Assembly (NCBI GenBank): GCA_026770025.1
Contig: JAMXDE010000030.1
Location: forward strand, 468,001-532,000
DNA length: 64,000 nt
Source: Craspedostauros australis
Taxonomy: Eukaryota > Bacillariophyta > Bacillariophyceae > Mastogloiales > Achnanthaceae
Direction of reading: 5' to 3'
This document shows positions 11,104-22,408 of this stretch, piece by piece. The notes below the pieces were generated by a model. The model was given only the letters and a program-made list of their open reading frames with translations, made no database searches and was not told where the DNA came from. How positions within the stretch are numbered: position 1 is the first letter of the stretch; each line of letters opens with the position of its first letter. Made by a program: the position numbers and the translations under genes.

Positions 11104-12195
11104 TCAATCGAAAGTCTGGAATCTGCGCATGGTATCTTGCTGGCTGGTTTGGCTGTACATGAGGTATGCCGTTCGAAAGTCGACGGCGCTCTCTTCTGTT
11201 GTTGCAAATGCCGATGTCTCATCTCCATGGATGGCAGTGCTACTGCTGCTGTTGTTGTTGTTGCCGTTGTTGCTCACGTTATTCGACAGCTGGGTCTGGT
11301 GGTGGTTATCGCTTGCCTTTCCCTCGCTAGGCGACGGATCAGCAGAAGAGAGGGCTTCATCTGACTTTTGCTGCTGCTGCTGGTCGCTCTGACCGCGCTT
11401 GCTGGATGGTGTTCTCGATAGCATCAACTCCAAGGCACTGTCGCTGGTGACGACCTCGGCCGACCATTCAGGATGCAGCCCCATGATGACGACCTGGTCC
11501 AGTCCGAAGGATCCACGGTGCGATGTGTATCGCACCATCGACAACACCACGTTGTCCTGGTCCGCCTGGGTTGGCTTTGGGCCAACGAAGGAGGATGCGT
11601 CGATGCTGAACCGTGCTCTGGAGGACTCCAGAACCAGCTCGCCTTGGATCAGGATGGAGTTGTCCGTTCCATGCTCCTCCAGGACGACGTTGAGCAGACC
11701 TTCCAGGTACATATCGCCTTGGCGCACGTGGAAGGAGGCCTCGTTGCCTTCCATGATGATCATTCCTGATGAAGTGACATGAACGTCATGTCCTTCTCCA
11801 ACCAGAACGAGGTCACCGACATCCACCATCTGGACCGATGAGATCTGAATCATGGGTGATTGTGTAGCGCCATTCTGCTGCTGCTGCTGCTGATCCTCTG
11901 CCTGCTGATGACCGCGCTTCACACGTGGGTCATCTTCGTCGCCTCCCGGCATGTTGGGCTCCAGCACGATGGTGCGGTGCGGCCATGTCTTGGACGGAGC
12001 TGCTACCTGTTGTTGTTGCTGTTGTTGTTGTTGCTGCTGTTGCGCGTACTGGTTGGAAGAGGGTCTCGTGGAGCGCAGCCTGGCTGCTTCCGCCACTTCG
12101 GTGTTGAGCAGCAACGCCGAGATCACGATCGTCAACACCAACAGCAACGACATGTTGCCGCGTGCTGGTCGCTGGCAGCGATTTGTTGTCGTCAT
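11104..12195 (-). CDS. Secreted protein of unknown family with poly-Gln and a beta-rich core (363 aa)
   Basis: The frame is open up to 12393, but the start chosen is ATG 12195. It puts a signal peptide at the N terminus: basic residues, then a hydrophobic stretch of about residues 15-33 (LLLVLTIVISALLL) ending near EVAEA. A glutamine run and a basic/acidic linker follow (about 50-105). The core (about 110-270) alternates short hydrophobic strands and Gly/Asp turns (VDVGDLVLVGEGHDVHV, GDMYLEGLLNVVLEEHG, ILIQGELVLES), like a beta-solenoid or beta-sandwich. The tail is rich in Gln, Ser and Asn (NNGNNNNSSSS). No catalytic motif was seen. Cell-surface or extracellular location is inferred from the signal peptide. 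It is divergently arranged with the kinase gene at 13647. Confidence 0.7.
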   Translation of the reverse strand: MTTTNRCQRPARGNMSLLLVLTIVISALLLNTEVAEAARLRSTRPSSNQYAQQQQQQQQQQQQVAAPSKTWPHRTIVLEPNMPGGDEDDPRVKRGHQQAEDQQQQQQNGATQSPMIQISSVQMVDVGDLVLVGEGHDVHVTSSGMIIMEGNEASFHVRQGDMYLEGLLNVVLEEHGTDNSILIQGELVLESSRARFSIDASSFVGPKPTQADQDNVVLSMVRYTSHRGSFGLDQVVIMGLHPEWSAEVVTSDSALELMLSRTPSSKRGQSDQQQQQKSDEALSSADPSPSEGKASDNHHQTQLSNNVSNNGNNNNSSSSTAIHGDETSAFATTEESAVDFRTAYLMYSQTSQQDTMRRFQTFD

Positions 12196-13646
12196 GGCTA
12201 TCGCTATCGCTATCGTGCTTGTGTTGGTTGCTGTTGCAATGTTTGTTTGGATTCCGAAAATGAGAGAAGTTGCGAAGAGACTGCTGCAGTGAGACCGACA
12301 ACGGCCCCGAAGCAGTTTGCGCCCGTGTTGTGACCCTGTGTGATTCCGATAGCTCTGTGCACAATGGACAATTCGCCAAGTGCAAGGTGCCATCCGATGC
12401 GCGATGACCCACGCACATTGACGAGAATGAGAATCGTCGGCTGGCTCCTTGGCAGATTCCTGCTCTCCGTGGATTTGTGAAGCGGCATTTCAACCCCAAA
12501 TACGTTTTAAACCAAGCCCCCCTCTGTGGTAATTCCGTCACAACGCTCCACCGCCGAGGGCAAACAACCCCTTCCCTCCGCCACAGGCACAACGAGCTGC
12601 CGTGCTGGCAGCATCGCAGAAGCAGTAGTGTGAGGACCATCCAAAACGCCCGCAGAAATAGCAATCGCAACCATCGCACAAGACATCACTGGAAAAACAA
12701 AAAACGCTTCCAATCCACTGGATGGTCGTTTCGCTTCGCTTTGGGTGGGAGGCTGGTGCACTCCTCCATTCTGGTTTCGTGTCCGATGATAAACTTCTTA
12801 TGCCCGTTGATGAATTTCGTTTCTTCCTCCGTTATTTCGTCACCTTTCGCACAGCCACAAGGTTGCCGCAGGGATTTCGCGCTTTGCGAGTCCGTGAGTG
12901 GTAGGATAATTTGTCACACTCACTCGTCGTGCGTGTGCTCGCCTTGCCCGATAAAATGGTGAGAAAACCCTGCGCCGGGTCATTCGCATTATATAAGCCA
13001 GCGCGCACTTGTTGATCGTGAATTGACATGCGACATTCGCGAACTGGCCAGTATATATGGACGCACGATTGATGACGCGTGAACCCACACAAGAACGAAA
13101 ACAGGGCGCAACCCCTTCATTTGGGAGAATGGACGCAACAGCTAAGCTGTCACATCGCATCACAAGATTCTGGAAGTTGTCCTTGTGCGAGTATCAATGG
13201 AACTCTCTGATTGGTGGAAGAAGATACCACAGGGAGTCGTTATCTCGGAAGCTATTGCGTCACCACACGAATTGAGGCTCGGGACTAAAGATCCAACAGA
13301 TCGTTGTGGTTGTCGCTTTTGGTGCACATCAGCGACCGTTGGAGGGGGCAACATCAAACATCAAACATCAAACACCAAACGCCAAACACGTTGCGGCAGC
13401 AACACAAACAGGACGGCACAATCCACCTCGCTGGAGATTCATCAGTCGATGCACAGATCGTCGGCCGCACACGTACGTCTAGTCGTACTGATAGATCGTC
13501 AAAGTACCATACTCGTACGACGACGACGACGACGACAACACACCAGCCAACAACGAAGGATCAACTAGCTCGCACTACGGACAAAGCAACGCCATCATTC
13601 AGGCCAGACACTGTGAGCAGACACTGCGAATAGCCGATGTGACACA
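12196..13646. other. Divergent intergenic/promoter region
   Basis: No gene is supported between the minus-strand gene ending at 12195 and the plus-strand kinase gene. TATA-like strings occur at about 12989-12996 (TTATATAA) and 13053-13059 (TATATATG). Short repeats CATCAAA (13350-13375) and CGA triplets (13517-13537) are present. No promoter can be proven. Confidence 0.35.
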
Positions 13647-15065
13647 ATGGCTGCCACAGGCACCGAAGACTCCCATCATGCACACTCGCGAGCCTCTGAA
13701 GCACAACGCAGGCTGCTGGAGGAGATCGTTGCTGGCATTCTGCTGCTGATACCCGCTGGATTTTGGATCGGGGTGGTTGCCGTTCGACTCTGCGCGAAAT
13801 GGAACCCAGCAAAGCAGTACATTCCGTCCAAGTACTGGACGACCTTCCTCCAGGCCGTCCTCAGCTCCGTCCTGGTCCGGCTGCTGATGGCGTCCTTGCG
13901 ATGCTGGGTTTGGACAGACGATGCGGCAGCAGCTGCGCAGCATGAGCAGCATGCGATGCAACCAAGCGGCAGCAGCAGCGTCGTTGGCTGGCTCGTTCAG
14001 ATGTACGGCCTTGCATCGCAATGTCAAGATGACGCAGCATCCATCTCCGACTCCACGCCGCACCAATACAACCTCGCACTCCGATACGTTTGCTGCGCCT
14101 TGCGGATGCTCCTGCTTTCCGTCGGCATGTACTTTGGAGAATCCTACATGCCGATATGCTTGACGGGTGGCATCGCCTGTGGCAAATCCACCGTCACGAA
14201 GATGCTGTGTCACAACACGAATGATACTGCCGACGCGGCTGCTTTCGCTGGATCGCAGGTCACCATCATCTGCGCGGATTCCATCTCGCATGAGATCCTG
14301 CTGCCATCGGAGGAATTGCAACAGAGCGTCGTTGCATCGCGGGCAGCCAACAGCAGCGACGTCGACGACAAAGGGCCCTACATCGTGAAACCACATCATT
14401 CCGTTTACAGGAAGCTGTTGAAAGCGTTCGAAGGACATGACATCCTGTACGATGCCAACGACAGCGACAACGGCGCCGTCGGTGACAATGATACTGCAAA
14501 CCCCAAAACAAGCACGCAGACCGCGGCTCCAAAACTCATTGACCGTCGCAAATTGGGCGCCATCGTGTTTGCAGATCGATCCCTGCGTCGACGTCTCAAC
14601 GGCATCACGCATCCCCAGATTCTGTCGGTCATCTTCCAGAACGTACTTTGGAATTGCTTCTGCACAAGGCATCAAAACTTGACCGTCGTCGACATCCCGC
14701 TGTTGTACGAATCCGGCATGCTGCGGCATTTGTTTTCGGGCGTCGTCCTCTGCGTTGCCATCACCGATCGCGACATCCAGTACCGACGGTTGCAGGCAAG
14801 AGATCCAGACATATCCGAGCAGGAATGCTTGCAACGCATGGACAGCCAGTATCCATTGGATCTCAAGATGAGATTGTCACACTTCGTTGTGGACAACACG
14901 TCCTGCACGATGTCACAGCTGCAGGACCAAGTCTGGAAGATCCGGCTCGAGTTGATGGATCGACTGTTCGGAATGACTGGCTACTGTCTGTACCACATCA
15001 TGATCTCGCTCACTTTCCTCATGTTTGGGAATGCAGCGTACGAGTACTCGTGCCACGAAACATAA
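13647..15065 (+). CDS. Dephospho-CoA kinase with N-terminal membrane anchor (472 aa)
   Basis: This enzyme phosphorylates the ribose 3'-OH of dephospho-CoA with ATP, the last step of coenzyme A synthesis. The family signatures are a P-loop LTGGIACGKST (172-182), an ICADSISHEIL stretch (about 208-218), RRKLGAIVFAD (300-310) with THP shortly after (321-323), VVDIPLLYE (347-355), and a C-terminal region with R-x-x-A-R-D and FVVDN. The core is of usual length but carries a 170-residue N-terminal extension with a membrane segment at about 28-50 and further hydrophobic stretches near 65-85 and 145-165. Another hydrophobic segment lies near the C terminus (about 443-465). Inserted Asp/Asn-rich loops occur at about 265-295. 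Eukaryotic DPCK-domain proteins are often membrane-anchored, and an organelle or ER membrane location is inferred. Start ATG 13647. It ends 95 bp before the convergent GH3 gene. Confidence 0.88.
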   Translation: MAATGTEDSHHAHSRASEAQRRLLEEIVAGILLLIPAGFWIGVVAVRLCAKWNPAKQYIPSKYWTTFLQAVLSSVLVRLLMASLRCWVWTDDAAAAAQHEQHAMQPSGSSSVVGWLVQMYGLASQCQDDAASISDSTPHQYNLALRYVCCALRMLLLSVGMYFGESYMPICLTGGIACGKSTVTKMLCHNTNDTADAAAFAGSQVTIICADSISHEILLPSEELQQSVVASRAANSSDVDDKGPYIVKPHHSVYRKLLKAFEGHDILYDANDSDNGAVGDNDTANPKTSTQTAAPKLIDRRKLGAIVFADRSLRRRLNGITHPQILSVIFQNVLWNCFCTRHQNLTVVDIPLLYESGMLRHLFSGVVLCVAITDRDIQYRRLQARDPDISEQECLQRMDSQYPLDLKMRLSHFVVDNTSCTMSQLQDQVWKIRLELMDRLFGMTGYCLYHIMISLTFLMFGNAAYEYSCHET

Positions 15066-15159
15066 CTCCAATAGCATTGAGAAGGGTCCGCAGTATAATG
15101 CATCACACACAATGTACACCATTATAATATATTATATGTGCACACTCGTAGTATGCCAC

Positions 15160-18100
15160 TCAACTGCTGCTGCCGCTGCCTTGAACATCGCCAGGCGCAG
15201 TGGTCAGTCCCCGCCAACATCTCCGAAACAACTGGATCCAATGGCCATTCAACGCATCGATTATTCCATCGATCATGTTGAATGAGAGGTTGCCGCTGCT
15301 GAACAGCACGATGCCCCGAAGCGGCATATCATTCGTCATCGCTCTAGCAACCATGCCCAGCCCCGGATCTCTCCAGACCTTCAGCTTGAACCACACTGAT
15401 CCGTACACCATACTGGAAAAGCAGTATCCGATCCATGATCGTTTCGAGATTTCGCAAAGGAGCGAATTCCTGTGGAAGGGCGCCACAGCGGATGCGGTCG
15501 TCGTGGCTGCGGTGGTCGTCAGGAAGGGAAAAGCCTTTGCGGCGATAGTTGACGATGCCAGGAAGGCCAGGTTCGGTCCCAGCATCTGCTGAAAAGACCT
15601 GTTGCTTGTGTGGTCGCGAACGATCTCGGATGAAAGGAGCTTGCGTGGTGGATGCGAGATCTGCGCTTCGCTGCTGGGTTGGCGCCCATGGATGAAACGC
15701 ACTGTCCCAACCAAGCGCATGTCCTGCGACGAAGCACCGATCATGATCGTGTACTCTCCCGGTTCCACGATCCACGCTTGGTGGCCGACATCCCAGAAAG
15801 AGAAACAGTCAATTCCCGCAATGATCGAGATCTCCCTGCTTTCCCTCGGCCGCAGCTTCACCTTGCCAAAATCCTTCAATTCGAGATCCGGGTGATCCAC
15901 CGTCGACGTGCCTGGCTTCTTCACGTACAGTTGCCACGTCTCGGCGGCGCTCATGCTCCCCGTGTTTGACAGACAGAATGAGAGATCGACGCGCTTGTGC
16001 TCGTCTTCATCATGGGTCACGTTGAGCCTCATGCTCGAGTAGTCGAAGGTCGTGTAGGACAGCCCGTGTCCAAATGGAAATTGAACCTCGCTGGTGTACC
16101 GCTGCATCCTTCTCATGTCGGTCTGCGAAGAGTGTGGATGATTCTGGACGTTCGACAACGGCGTGCAACAATACCGACGGTATCCCACATGCAGGCCTTC
16201 GCGGTACTCCACCTGGTCATGTCCAGGGAAGTCCTGGTACGCGGGTACGTCGTGCACGCCTTGCGGTGTTGGAAACGTCATGGCCAACTTCCCGCTGAAT
16301 GATTCCTTGCCGAACAGCAAGTCCACCAACGCTTTCCCGCCGGCCTGTCCAAGGAGGAAACTTTGGACGACTGACGCGGCCTTGTGTATCCAAGGTGACA
16401 TGATGGTCGGGCTGCCGCTCACGATAACCACTGCGGTGTTTGGATTGGCCTGCAACACCGCATCGATGAGAGCAAGGTGGTGCAACGGAAGATCCCAGCT
16501 CGTCCTGTCGTATGCCTCCGACTCACAAATATCAGGAAGGCCGACCATCAGCAGAACTTGATCCGCTCCCTCCGCCATCTGCCGAGCCTCGTCGATTTCG
16601 CTGGGGCGGATCTTAGTGCCAGGGTCATCCGCACTGTAACCGCGGGCATACGACACGTTGATGGCAAATGAAGAGCCAATGATGCTATCCCAGACGGAGT
16701 CGGTTCGGTACGGATTGACCTGGCTGCTCCCCATGCCTTGCAGGCGAGGGCACTTGGCGAATTCGCCAATGACAGCCAGCGATCTGTCGTGCGCAAATGG
16801 AAGCACCGGTTTGGTAGACGATTTGCGATTTGCGGAGAGACCTCGGCTGCTGATCGGGCTGTTCTTCAGCAAGACCGGAGCCTCCAACGCCACTCGGTAG
16901 GCAATTTGATGATGCTTGTCGAGCATGGACTTGTTGGATGGGATCTCGCTTTCCTTGTCGTTTTCGGCAAGGCTCGAAGTGCTGCCGTCGCCGGTCCTCT
17001 CTTTTCCATCATCGGAATGCTCGCTGTTGACATCATCGACATGCTCGTTGCTGTCGGCACTCGTTCGCTGCGCGTCATCACTACCGTCATCACTACCGAC
17101 ATTGGACTCGCAGGCATCCCAGACCTTGAAATGAAGATCAATGATACGAGACACGCATTCGTCGAGTTGCTGGGGCTGAATCTGCCCGACACGCAATGCC
17201 TTTTGGATGTGCGCATCATGGACCCCGTGGCTGCCCGGCATTTCCAAGTCGATACCTGCCTGGATTCCGTTGACACGATGGTTGGTCGCGCCCCAATCCG
17301 TGACGACGATACCGGCGAACTTCCATTGATTCCGAATCAACTCCTGGAACAGCCACCGGTGCTCGCTGCAGTAGGTGCCATTCAGTTTGTTGTACGCGCA
17401 CATGAGCGCCCACGGTTGTTGTCGGTGCTGCTGCTGCGGTTGTGAACGAAACAATGCGCGACTTCCTTGGTCTGGCCCTTCGTTTCCGCTGGCGCCAAAC
17501 ATGTCAATGGCGCTGACGTTACCATCGCTGCTGCCCACAGTCGATCCACAAATCGCAACCTCGTACGCCTTCAAGTAGATTTCCCGCAGCGTTCGCTCGT
17601 CGACAACCGTCGACACCACGAAACGCCGATGCTCCTGATGGTTGACGCAGACGTGCTTGAGGCAGGCCCCGACCTTGCCTGTGGATTGTATGCCTCTCAC
17701 CAAGGCGGCCGCGATCTTCCCGCTCACGATGGGATCCTCGGACAGATATTCGAACGTCCGTCCGCAGCATGGATGGCGCTGTATGTTCATGGCTGGTCCG
17801 AGCAGGACATGGACGCCGTGATGCTCGCATTCCTTGGCAAGCGCGTTTCCCACGGCGGTCTCCATCAGTTCCGCGTTCCATGTTGCGGCCAGAGCCGATC
17901 CGGTGGGAAAGCAGGTTGCCGGGTGGCTCTGCATCGACTCCTCCGTGACCGTCTTGCGCAATCCGTGCGGGCCATCCGACAGTCGCAGCGTTGGCAGCGG
18001 TTGCTGCTGTTGTGGTGGCTGCAAGATGTCGCTGCGCAAGGTCCAGATGGATGCACCGCTGATCAATGACAGCTTGTCTTCGATCGAAAGGCCATCCAGC

Positions 18101-18345
18101 GTCTGCTGGACTCTCTCCGCCCGGCTTGCGTCTGGAGTGACTGCGAACGCAGCTGAGTCTGCTGCGCCAATGCTCTCTTCTTGCGACATGGTCCCGCAAA
18201 ATCGGTTGCTCGTGGGTATGATGCGCGGACGGGGAGGTATTGCTGTTGATACTTGCTCCAGAATAGCTCGTACTGGTTCTGGCGAGACCGTGGCGATGCT
18301 GTCAGCTTCTATGTGGATGAGTGGCTCCTGCGAGTTATTATACAT
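15160..18345 (-). CDS. Glycoside hydrolase family 3 beta-glucosidase-like protein (1061 aa)
   Basis: GH3 enzymes remove terminal beta-linked glucose or xylose from oligosaccharides by a retaining mechanism. The N-terminal barrel is clear: LRLSDGPHGLR (120-130), GRTFEYLSEDP (195-205), KHVCVNHQE (230-238) and the nucleophile region IVVTDWGATNHR, with Asp350 the predicted nucleophile. The second domain has a SEAYDRTSWDLPL sequence, matching the region of the usual acid/base Glu. A fibronectin-III-like domain follows at about 770-880 (QLYVKKPG...DLELKDFGKVKL). Insertions of low complexity (QPQQQHRQQ, and a Ser/Asp/Glu-rich stretch at about 405-455) and a roughly 170-residue tail make it longer than most relatives. 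ATG 18345 is used; Met53 (18189) is an alternative. No signal peptide is evident, so a cytosolic or vacuolar role is open. Confidence 0.9.
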   Translation of the reverse strand: MYNNSQEPLIHIEADSIATVSPEPVRAILEQVSTAIPPRPRIIPTSNRFCGTMSQEESIGAADSAAFAVTPDASRAERVQQTLDGLSIEDKLSLISGASIWTLRSDILQPPQQQQPLPTLRLSDGPHGLRKTVTEESMQSHPATCFPTGSALAATWNAELMETAVGNALAKECEHHGVHVLLGPAMNIQRHPCCGRTFEYLSEDPIVSGKIAAALVRGIQSTGKVGACLKHVCVNHQEHRRFVVSTVVDERTLREIYLKAYEVAICGSTVGSSDGNVSAIDMFGASGNEGPDQGSRALFRSQPQQQHRQQPWALMCAYNKLNGTYCSEHRWLFQELIRNQWKFAGIVVTDWGATNHRVNGIQAGIDLEMPGSHGVHDAHIQKALRVGQIQPQQLDECVSRIIDLHFKVWDACESNVGSDDGSDDAQRTSADSNEHVDDVNSEHSDDGKERTGDGSTSSLAENDKESEIPSNKSMLDKHHQIAYRVALEAPVLLKNSPISSRGLSANRKSSTKPVLPFAHDRSLAVIGEFAKCPRLQGMGSSQVNPYRTDSVWDSIIGSSFAINVSYARGYSADDPGTKIRPSEIDEARQMAEGADQVLLMVGLPDICESEAYDRTSWDLPLHHLALIDAVLQANPNTAVVIVSGSPTIMSPWIHKAASVVQSFLLGQAGGKALVDLLFGKESFSGKLAMTFPTPQGVHDVPAYQDFPGHDQVEYREGLHVGYRRYCCTPLSNVQNHPHSSQTDMRRMQRYTSEVQFPFGHGLSYTTFDYSSMRLNVTHDEDEHKRVDLSFCLSNTGSMSAAETWQLYVKKPGTSTVDHPDLELKDFGKVKLRPRESREISIIAGIDCFSFWDVGHQAWIVEPGEYTIMIGASSQDMRLVGTVRFIHGRQPSSEAQISHPPRKLLSSEIVRDHTSNRSFQQMLGPNLAFLASSTIAAKAFPFLTTTAATTTASAVAPFHRNSLLCEISKRSWIGYCFSSMVYGSVWFKLKVWRDPGLGMVARAMTNDMPLRGIVLFSSGNLSFNMIDGIIDALNGHWIQLFRRCWRGLTTAPGDVQGSGSSS

Positions 18346-18540
18346 GTATCATATACTTAGGTCGTACGACTATGGCATCAATGGTCCAACCCAAACCGAA
18401 AAGGATGCACAATCGAATCGAATTGGTGAGACGAGAGACACGCAAGAATCGGATCTGTTTTGTGTGGTCTCATTGTGGATCTTTCCAGCCGCGATTCGTT
18501 TCCCCACGTCCATCGCTGTCGAAGTCTAAACACCAGACTA

Positions 18541-18560
18541 GAGAGAGAGAGAGAGAGAGA
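18541..18560. repeat. GA dinucleotide microsatellite
   Basis: Ten GA units in a row upstream of the GH3 gene. Confidence 0.9.
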
Positions 18561-21500
18561 CATCAGGCTAGAGTCGAGCAGAATGGACGGACGTTGCGGG
18601 GCAGGAGTGACCAAGATGGCATTGCATTTGTTTCAGGTGCATGGAGCGTCTCTCGAGTATGCGTCGTTTTCAATCTTCAAACTTCTGGCGATCTTACCTT
18701 CAAGGTTCCATCGACACTCGCACATGGGCGGACGCCTCAGCAAGGATTCTCTCCGATGAATACAATGGTCACAACTTGCGATGCATTGCATTGCAAGACA
18801 TGTTCTGAGGTGCTATGCTCACCCATATGTGTAGCAATCCTCTGTTCACAATCCCTGGGAACATTGGCAGGTCAGCAGTCAACACTGCGTCATGGATGAG
18901 TTGCCACTGCATGCTCTCCGCAGCGATGTTGGCAAGTTCCGTGATTGGATACTTGCGATCGTGGAAGGCAATGTTGGTTGATAGTCGTTCTGTTTGCTAT
19001 TTCATTTAGTTGAGCACTCCAATCCTCTCAGTGTCTCCTTTCTCTTGCCTGATGCTCTTGGCTCGTCTGTCTGTTTTGTAGATTCAGTCTCCGACTATGA
19101 GTCCGTACGCAAGATGCTCTCTTGCTGCTATTGTATTCTCTCTCTTCTCAATGTTGCATGTTTGTGTCACACGACACTCCATGTTCGATGCATGCTCCGC
19201 ATTCGACACTCTGTTCGTTCACTACTGGCTCCTACTCCATGAGCACTTACCACTTGAACTCCTCTTAGTGTATCCATGATCTCAATGCCCTTCTGTCATC
19301 GAATCTTCACCTTCTGCTTCTGACATGGAGACAGATGTCAACGTGGTGACACGATGACATCCTGTCTACGTCGGTAGGCATCCTTCTGCTCTCCAGATGT
19401 CACGTTCCATCGATGATGCGATGGTCTGTCAGATGATATCGTCATCTGGGGTTTAGTTGAGAAGTACCTCAAGATTCGCTTGGTACCATGCGTCTCCATT
19501 GATGGATGGACGGACGATATTTCCAATTCTCTCAGAAATCGTTGATTGCAAATTTCCTCCAGAAATTCTGCTCATTTTCGTGTGTTCTATTTTCACTGTA
19601 ATTCTGACAAATCACAGCATACTATCGACACGAGTGTAGTTGTACCGTCCAAGTACGTATGAGAGAATAGCGGGTGAACGATGCACATATACACGTACAT
19701 CTCGACATATACTCACATGTACATCTCGACACACAATTCAGGATCACTCTTTATCGTGGGGGCACCCCAACAGGTCATGCACGACGTGTAGCTGTGGCTC
19801 CCTTCGCCTCAAACAGGATACTTGATCCAAACAAGTGTCAAACAACGGTCGTGAAATCACTTTCAGCAACCAATTGGTCCCCACATTTTGTCATCGGTGT
19901 CTGAACAGGTTCATTCACAGAAAATGTTGAGAATTTGAAGGGGTTCCACAGTGTAAATGATGTTCCCCAAGATTGTTTGCGTTCGTGAAGGAGAGTAGTT
20001 TCTCCGAAGAGAGAGGTAGAACCACCGCATCAAGTATCTATCAAGGAACGCACCAAGATTGCGCCACCACAATCACCCATTCATCGACTGGCCCGTGCAC
20101 GGGAGCAAGGAGCGTAGGAGTAGGTCGTAGCTGACACAGACGAATCCAACGAATCCTAACCAATCTCTGAGCCCGCTTCGTCCTTCGTCCTTCCTCCATC
20201 GTCGATTTGTTGAATTTGCACATTGGAACCGCCAACCGCAGCGTCATCGCGGCACATACCCGATCACCTATCACCAACTGGAGCAGCATATAGTATCTCG
20301 TTCGCTTGGAATGGAGTAGAGCATGGGCATTCCTCGGCGATGATCCCCCACCTCCAACTCTGCAAGCTCTGTGGTATGTGATAGTTCGGATGATCACTTG
20401 TGGAGTAGGTAGTACTACATGGCAGATCAGACGACGGGTACGGTAGGAACCAGGGGATTGATCAAATTTTCGCAGGTGGTATCAAATGGCCTGCTATACT
20501 TAACAGTAGTTTGAGCGTTGCACAAGCAGCACATAAGGCCTTTCTATTGTTGGTTCATCCACGATTGAAGCAGCAACAGATACCACAAAGCAAGATCATA
20601 ACGGACGTCCGGTATCCGTCGAGGGATCATTCGTCACAAGAATGCCATTCTCAAGAACTGCACGAGACGAACGGAAGCGGAGCATGGGATCCTCACTCCA
20701 CCCTCCTCCGCTCTCCCACCATGCTCAACATGTTGTCACTCACAAAAGCAGCTGCGATCGGCCGCAACCTGAGGATGTCGCCCAGCGCGTGACCGTTTTG
20801 GTTGTTGAAACAGGTCTCTCTTTGTAGCTCAACATTGACCCAGTAGACCCTGATAATATTGATGTCTTTTGTTTGTGTTGTCTGTACTAATAGTGGTTAT
20901 TGTTGTGGTTGTCAGTGTTGTTGTCAGCTCTGTTGTCTGCTCATTATGAGATCAATTCCATCTCATCTGCTTTCTGGATCTTGATGTGCGATTCATCATC
21001 GCCTTTCACCACGTCTTATCCTGTCATTCTGGCAGTTGCTCAACCAGAATCAACCACTTCATTCTTCAATTTCTACTCAGTTCACCGTGTAGTGGCATGC
21101 CTTCATATTTCTGCACGATTGGATGTCTTGCCTCTTGGTGATCTGCTTGTTTCTCATGCATGGTTGCTCGTTTCTCACACATGGTTGATAGGTCACATAA
21201 CATAGTCATCAGACTCCATCACATGGGCTCTGAATCTCATCATGTGATCTCCGAATCTCATCACATGATCTTGGTCAGTCGTATTTTGGTCCCATATCTC
21301 AATTTTCCATGTTCTTCCGAGTTCTCCATTATTTTCTACTTAGAGTCACGATCAATCACACATTCGCCAATGACGGATCCAAGATTCTCATTTTGGACGA
21401 CCGAACCCGGTCCCACATTTTCCAAAATAATCCGTCTGTCTTGACATTTGGTGAGAACAGAACACAAACGGTGACGTTCGCGAAAGAGTGCTCAGAATTG

Positions 21501-21718
21501 TGGCTTGGGCTGTCATTGATAAACTTCATGTCGCCAACACAGGTGATTATAAAACTTGCTCGTTATCAACCGGACATGCGGAATCAGGAAGAGAACGTAT
21601 TGGTCCAACACTCCGACTACAGATGACCCACATCAGATAGACGCTCATACAACATCGCAGCTTGACATCGAATACAATGTTCCGTTTATTATGTGGAGTA
21701 GTCGTATGTATGTCTGCA

Positions 21719-21742
21719 GACCAATTGATGTATCAATTGGTC
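21719..21742. repeat. Perfect inverted repeat (10-bp stem, 4-base loop)
   Basis: GACCAATTGA and its exact reverse complement flank TGTA. It is not associated with a visible gene end. Confidence 0.8.
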
Positions 21743-22181
21743 TTGTCAACAAGAAGAGAGAGACCCAACGAGGTGGCAACTTCACGGTCGTCGCCGTTTC
21801 AGGTGATCATGATCTGTGGTTGAAATCGAAAATGCTTCCTGATCTTTCCGCTCACCCGCATCGAACAAGGAGATAGAGAGAGGCACTCGCCACAATGGGT
21901 TCAACTTCATGCCGCGCCGATGGATTTGATCCACACACAAGTAGAGTGGAAGTGTTCATTTTTTAGTGAATCGTCGCACTGCTCATCACACGCTGCCTCT
22001 TCATTCGAACAAATAACTTCTCCGCTTCAGAAAGCCATCCTGTCAATCTCACAAAATCGATCGACCGCCACATTACAAACCATACCATTATCACTCGTCA
22101 TCACTCATCATCGCCCAGCTTCCAACAACGACAGCAACGGCAGCAACGGCAGTAACGATAACAGCGACAACGACAACAAAC

Positions 22182-22408
22182 ATGCGCATCACGAAGACAA
22201 CTCTCGTGGCGTTTTTCGCCACCGCCAACATGGCAACGACCCATGCTGTGCTCCGCGGCAGCAAGAACCTTGTGGACCCAATGGAAGAGATCCATACCGT
22301 ATTGGAGAAGACCCGCCTCCTCAAGCACGATGTCGATGGCGCGAAGACCAACAAGGGCAACAAGAGAAACAACGAGACATCAACAGCGAATCCGACTGGC
22401 ATAGAGCT
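22182..22408 (+). CDS. 5' part of a secreted SAPT/Cys-module protein gene, interrupted by a copia insertion
   Basis: ATG 22182 follows a CAAC-rich leader and opens with a signal peptide (MRITKTTLVAFFATANMATTHA), so the product enters the secretory pathway. About 75 codons follow, with basic and Asn/Thr-rich sequence, before the LTR element begins at 22409. The 6-bp sequence AGAGCT at 22403-22408 is repeated at 30022-30027 beyond the element. The host frame on the far side is in the same phase once one copy of that duplication is discounted. I therefore treat 30028-33055 as the rest of the same gene. The insertion should disable this allele. Confidence 0.75.

Larger units (their letters stand above)
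18346..22181. other. Gene-poor intergenic region of 3.8 kb
   Basis: No supported gene. It contains a GA dinucleotide run, a perfect 10-bp-stem inverted repeat at 21719-21742, a CACATGTACATCTCGACA-like repeat around 19685-19735, and loosely repeated TCTCATCACATG motifs at about 21150-21270. Open frames are below 195 aa and lack domains. Confidence 0.4.

Noticed and set aside
17467-18199. 200- to 231-aa plus-strand and alternative minus-strand frames overlapping the GH3 gene
   Set aside because: Shadows of the GH3 frame, with no domain of their own.
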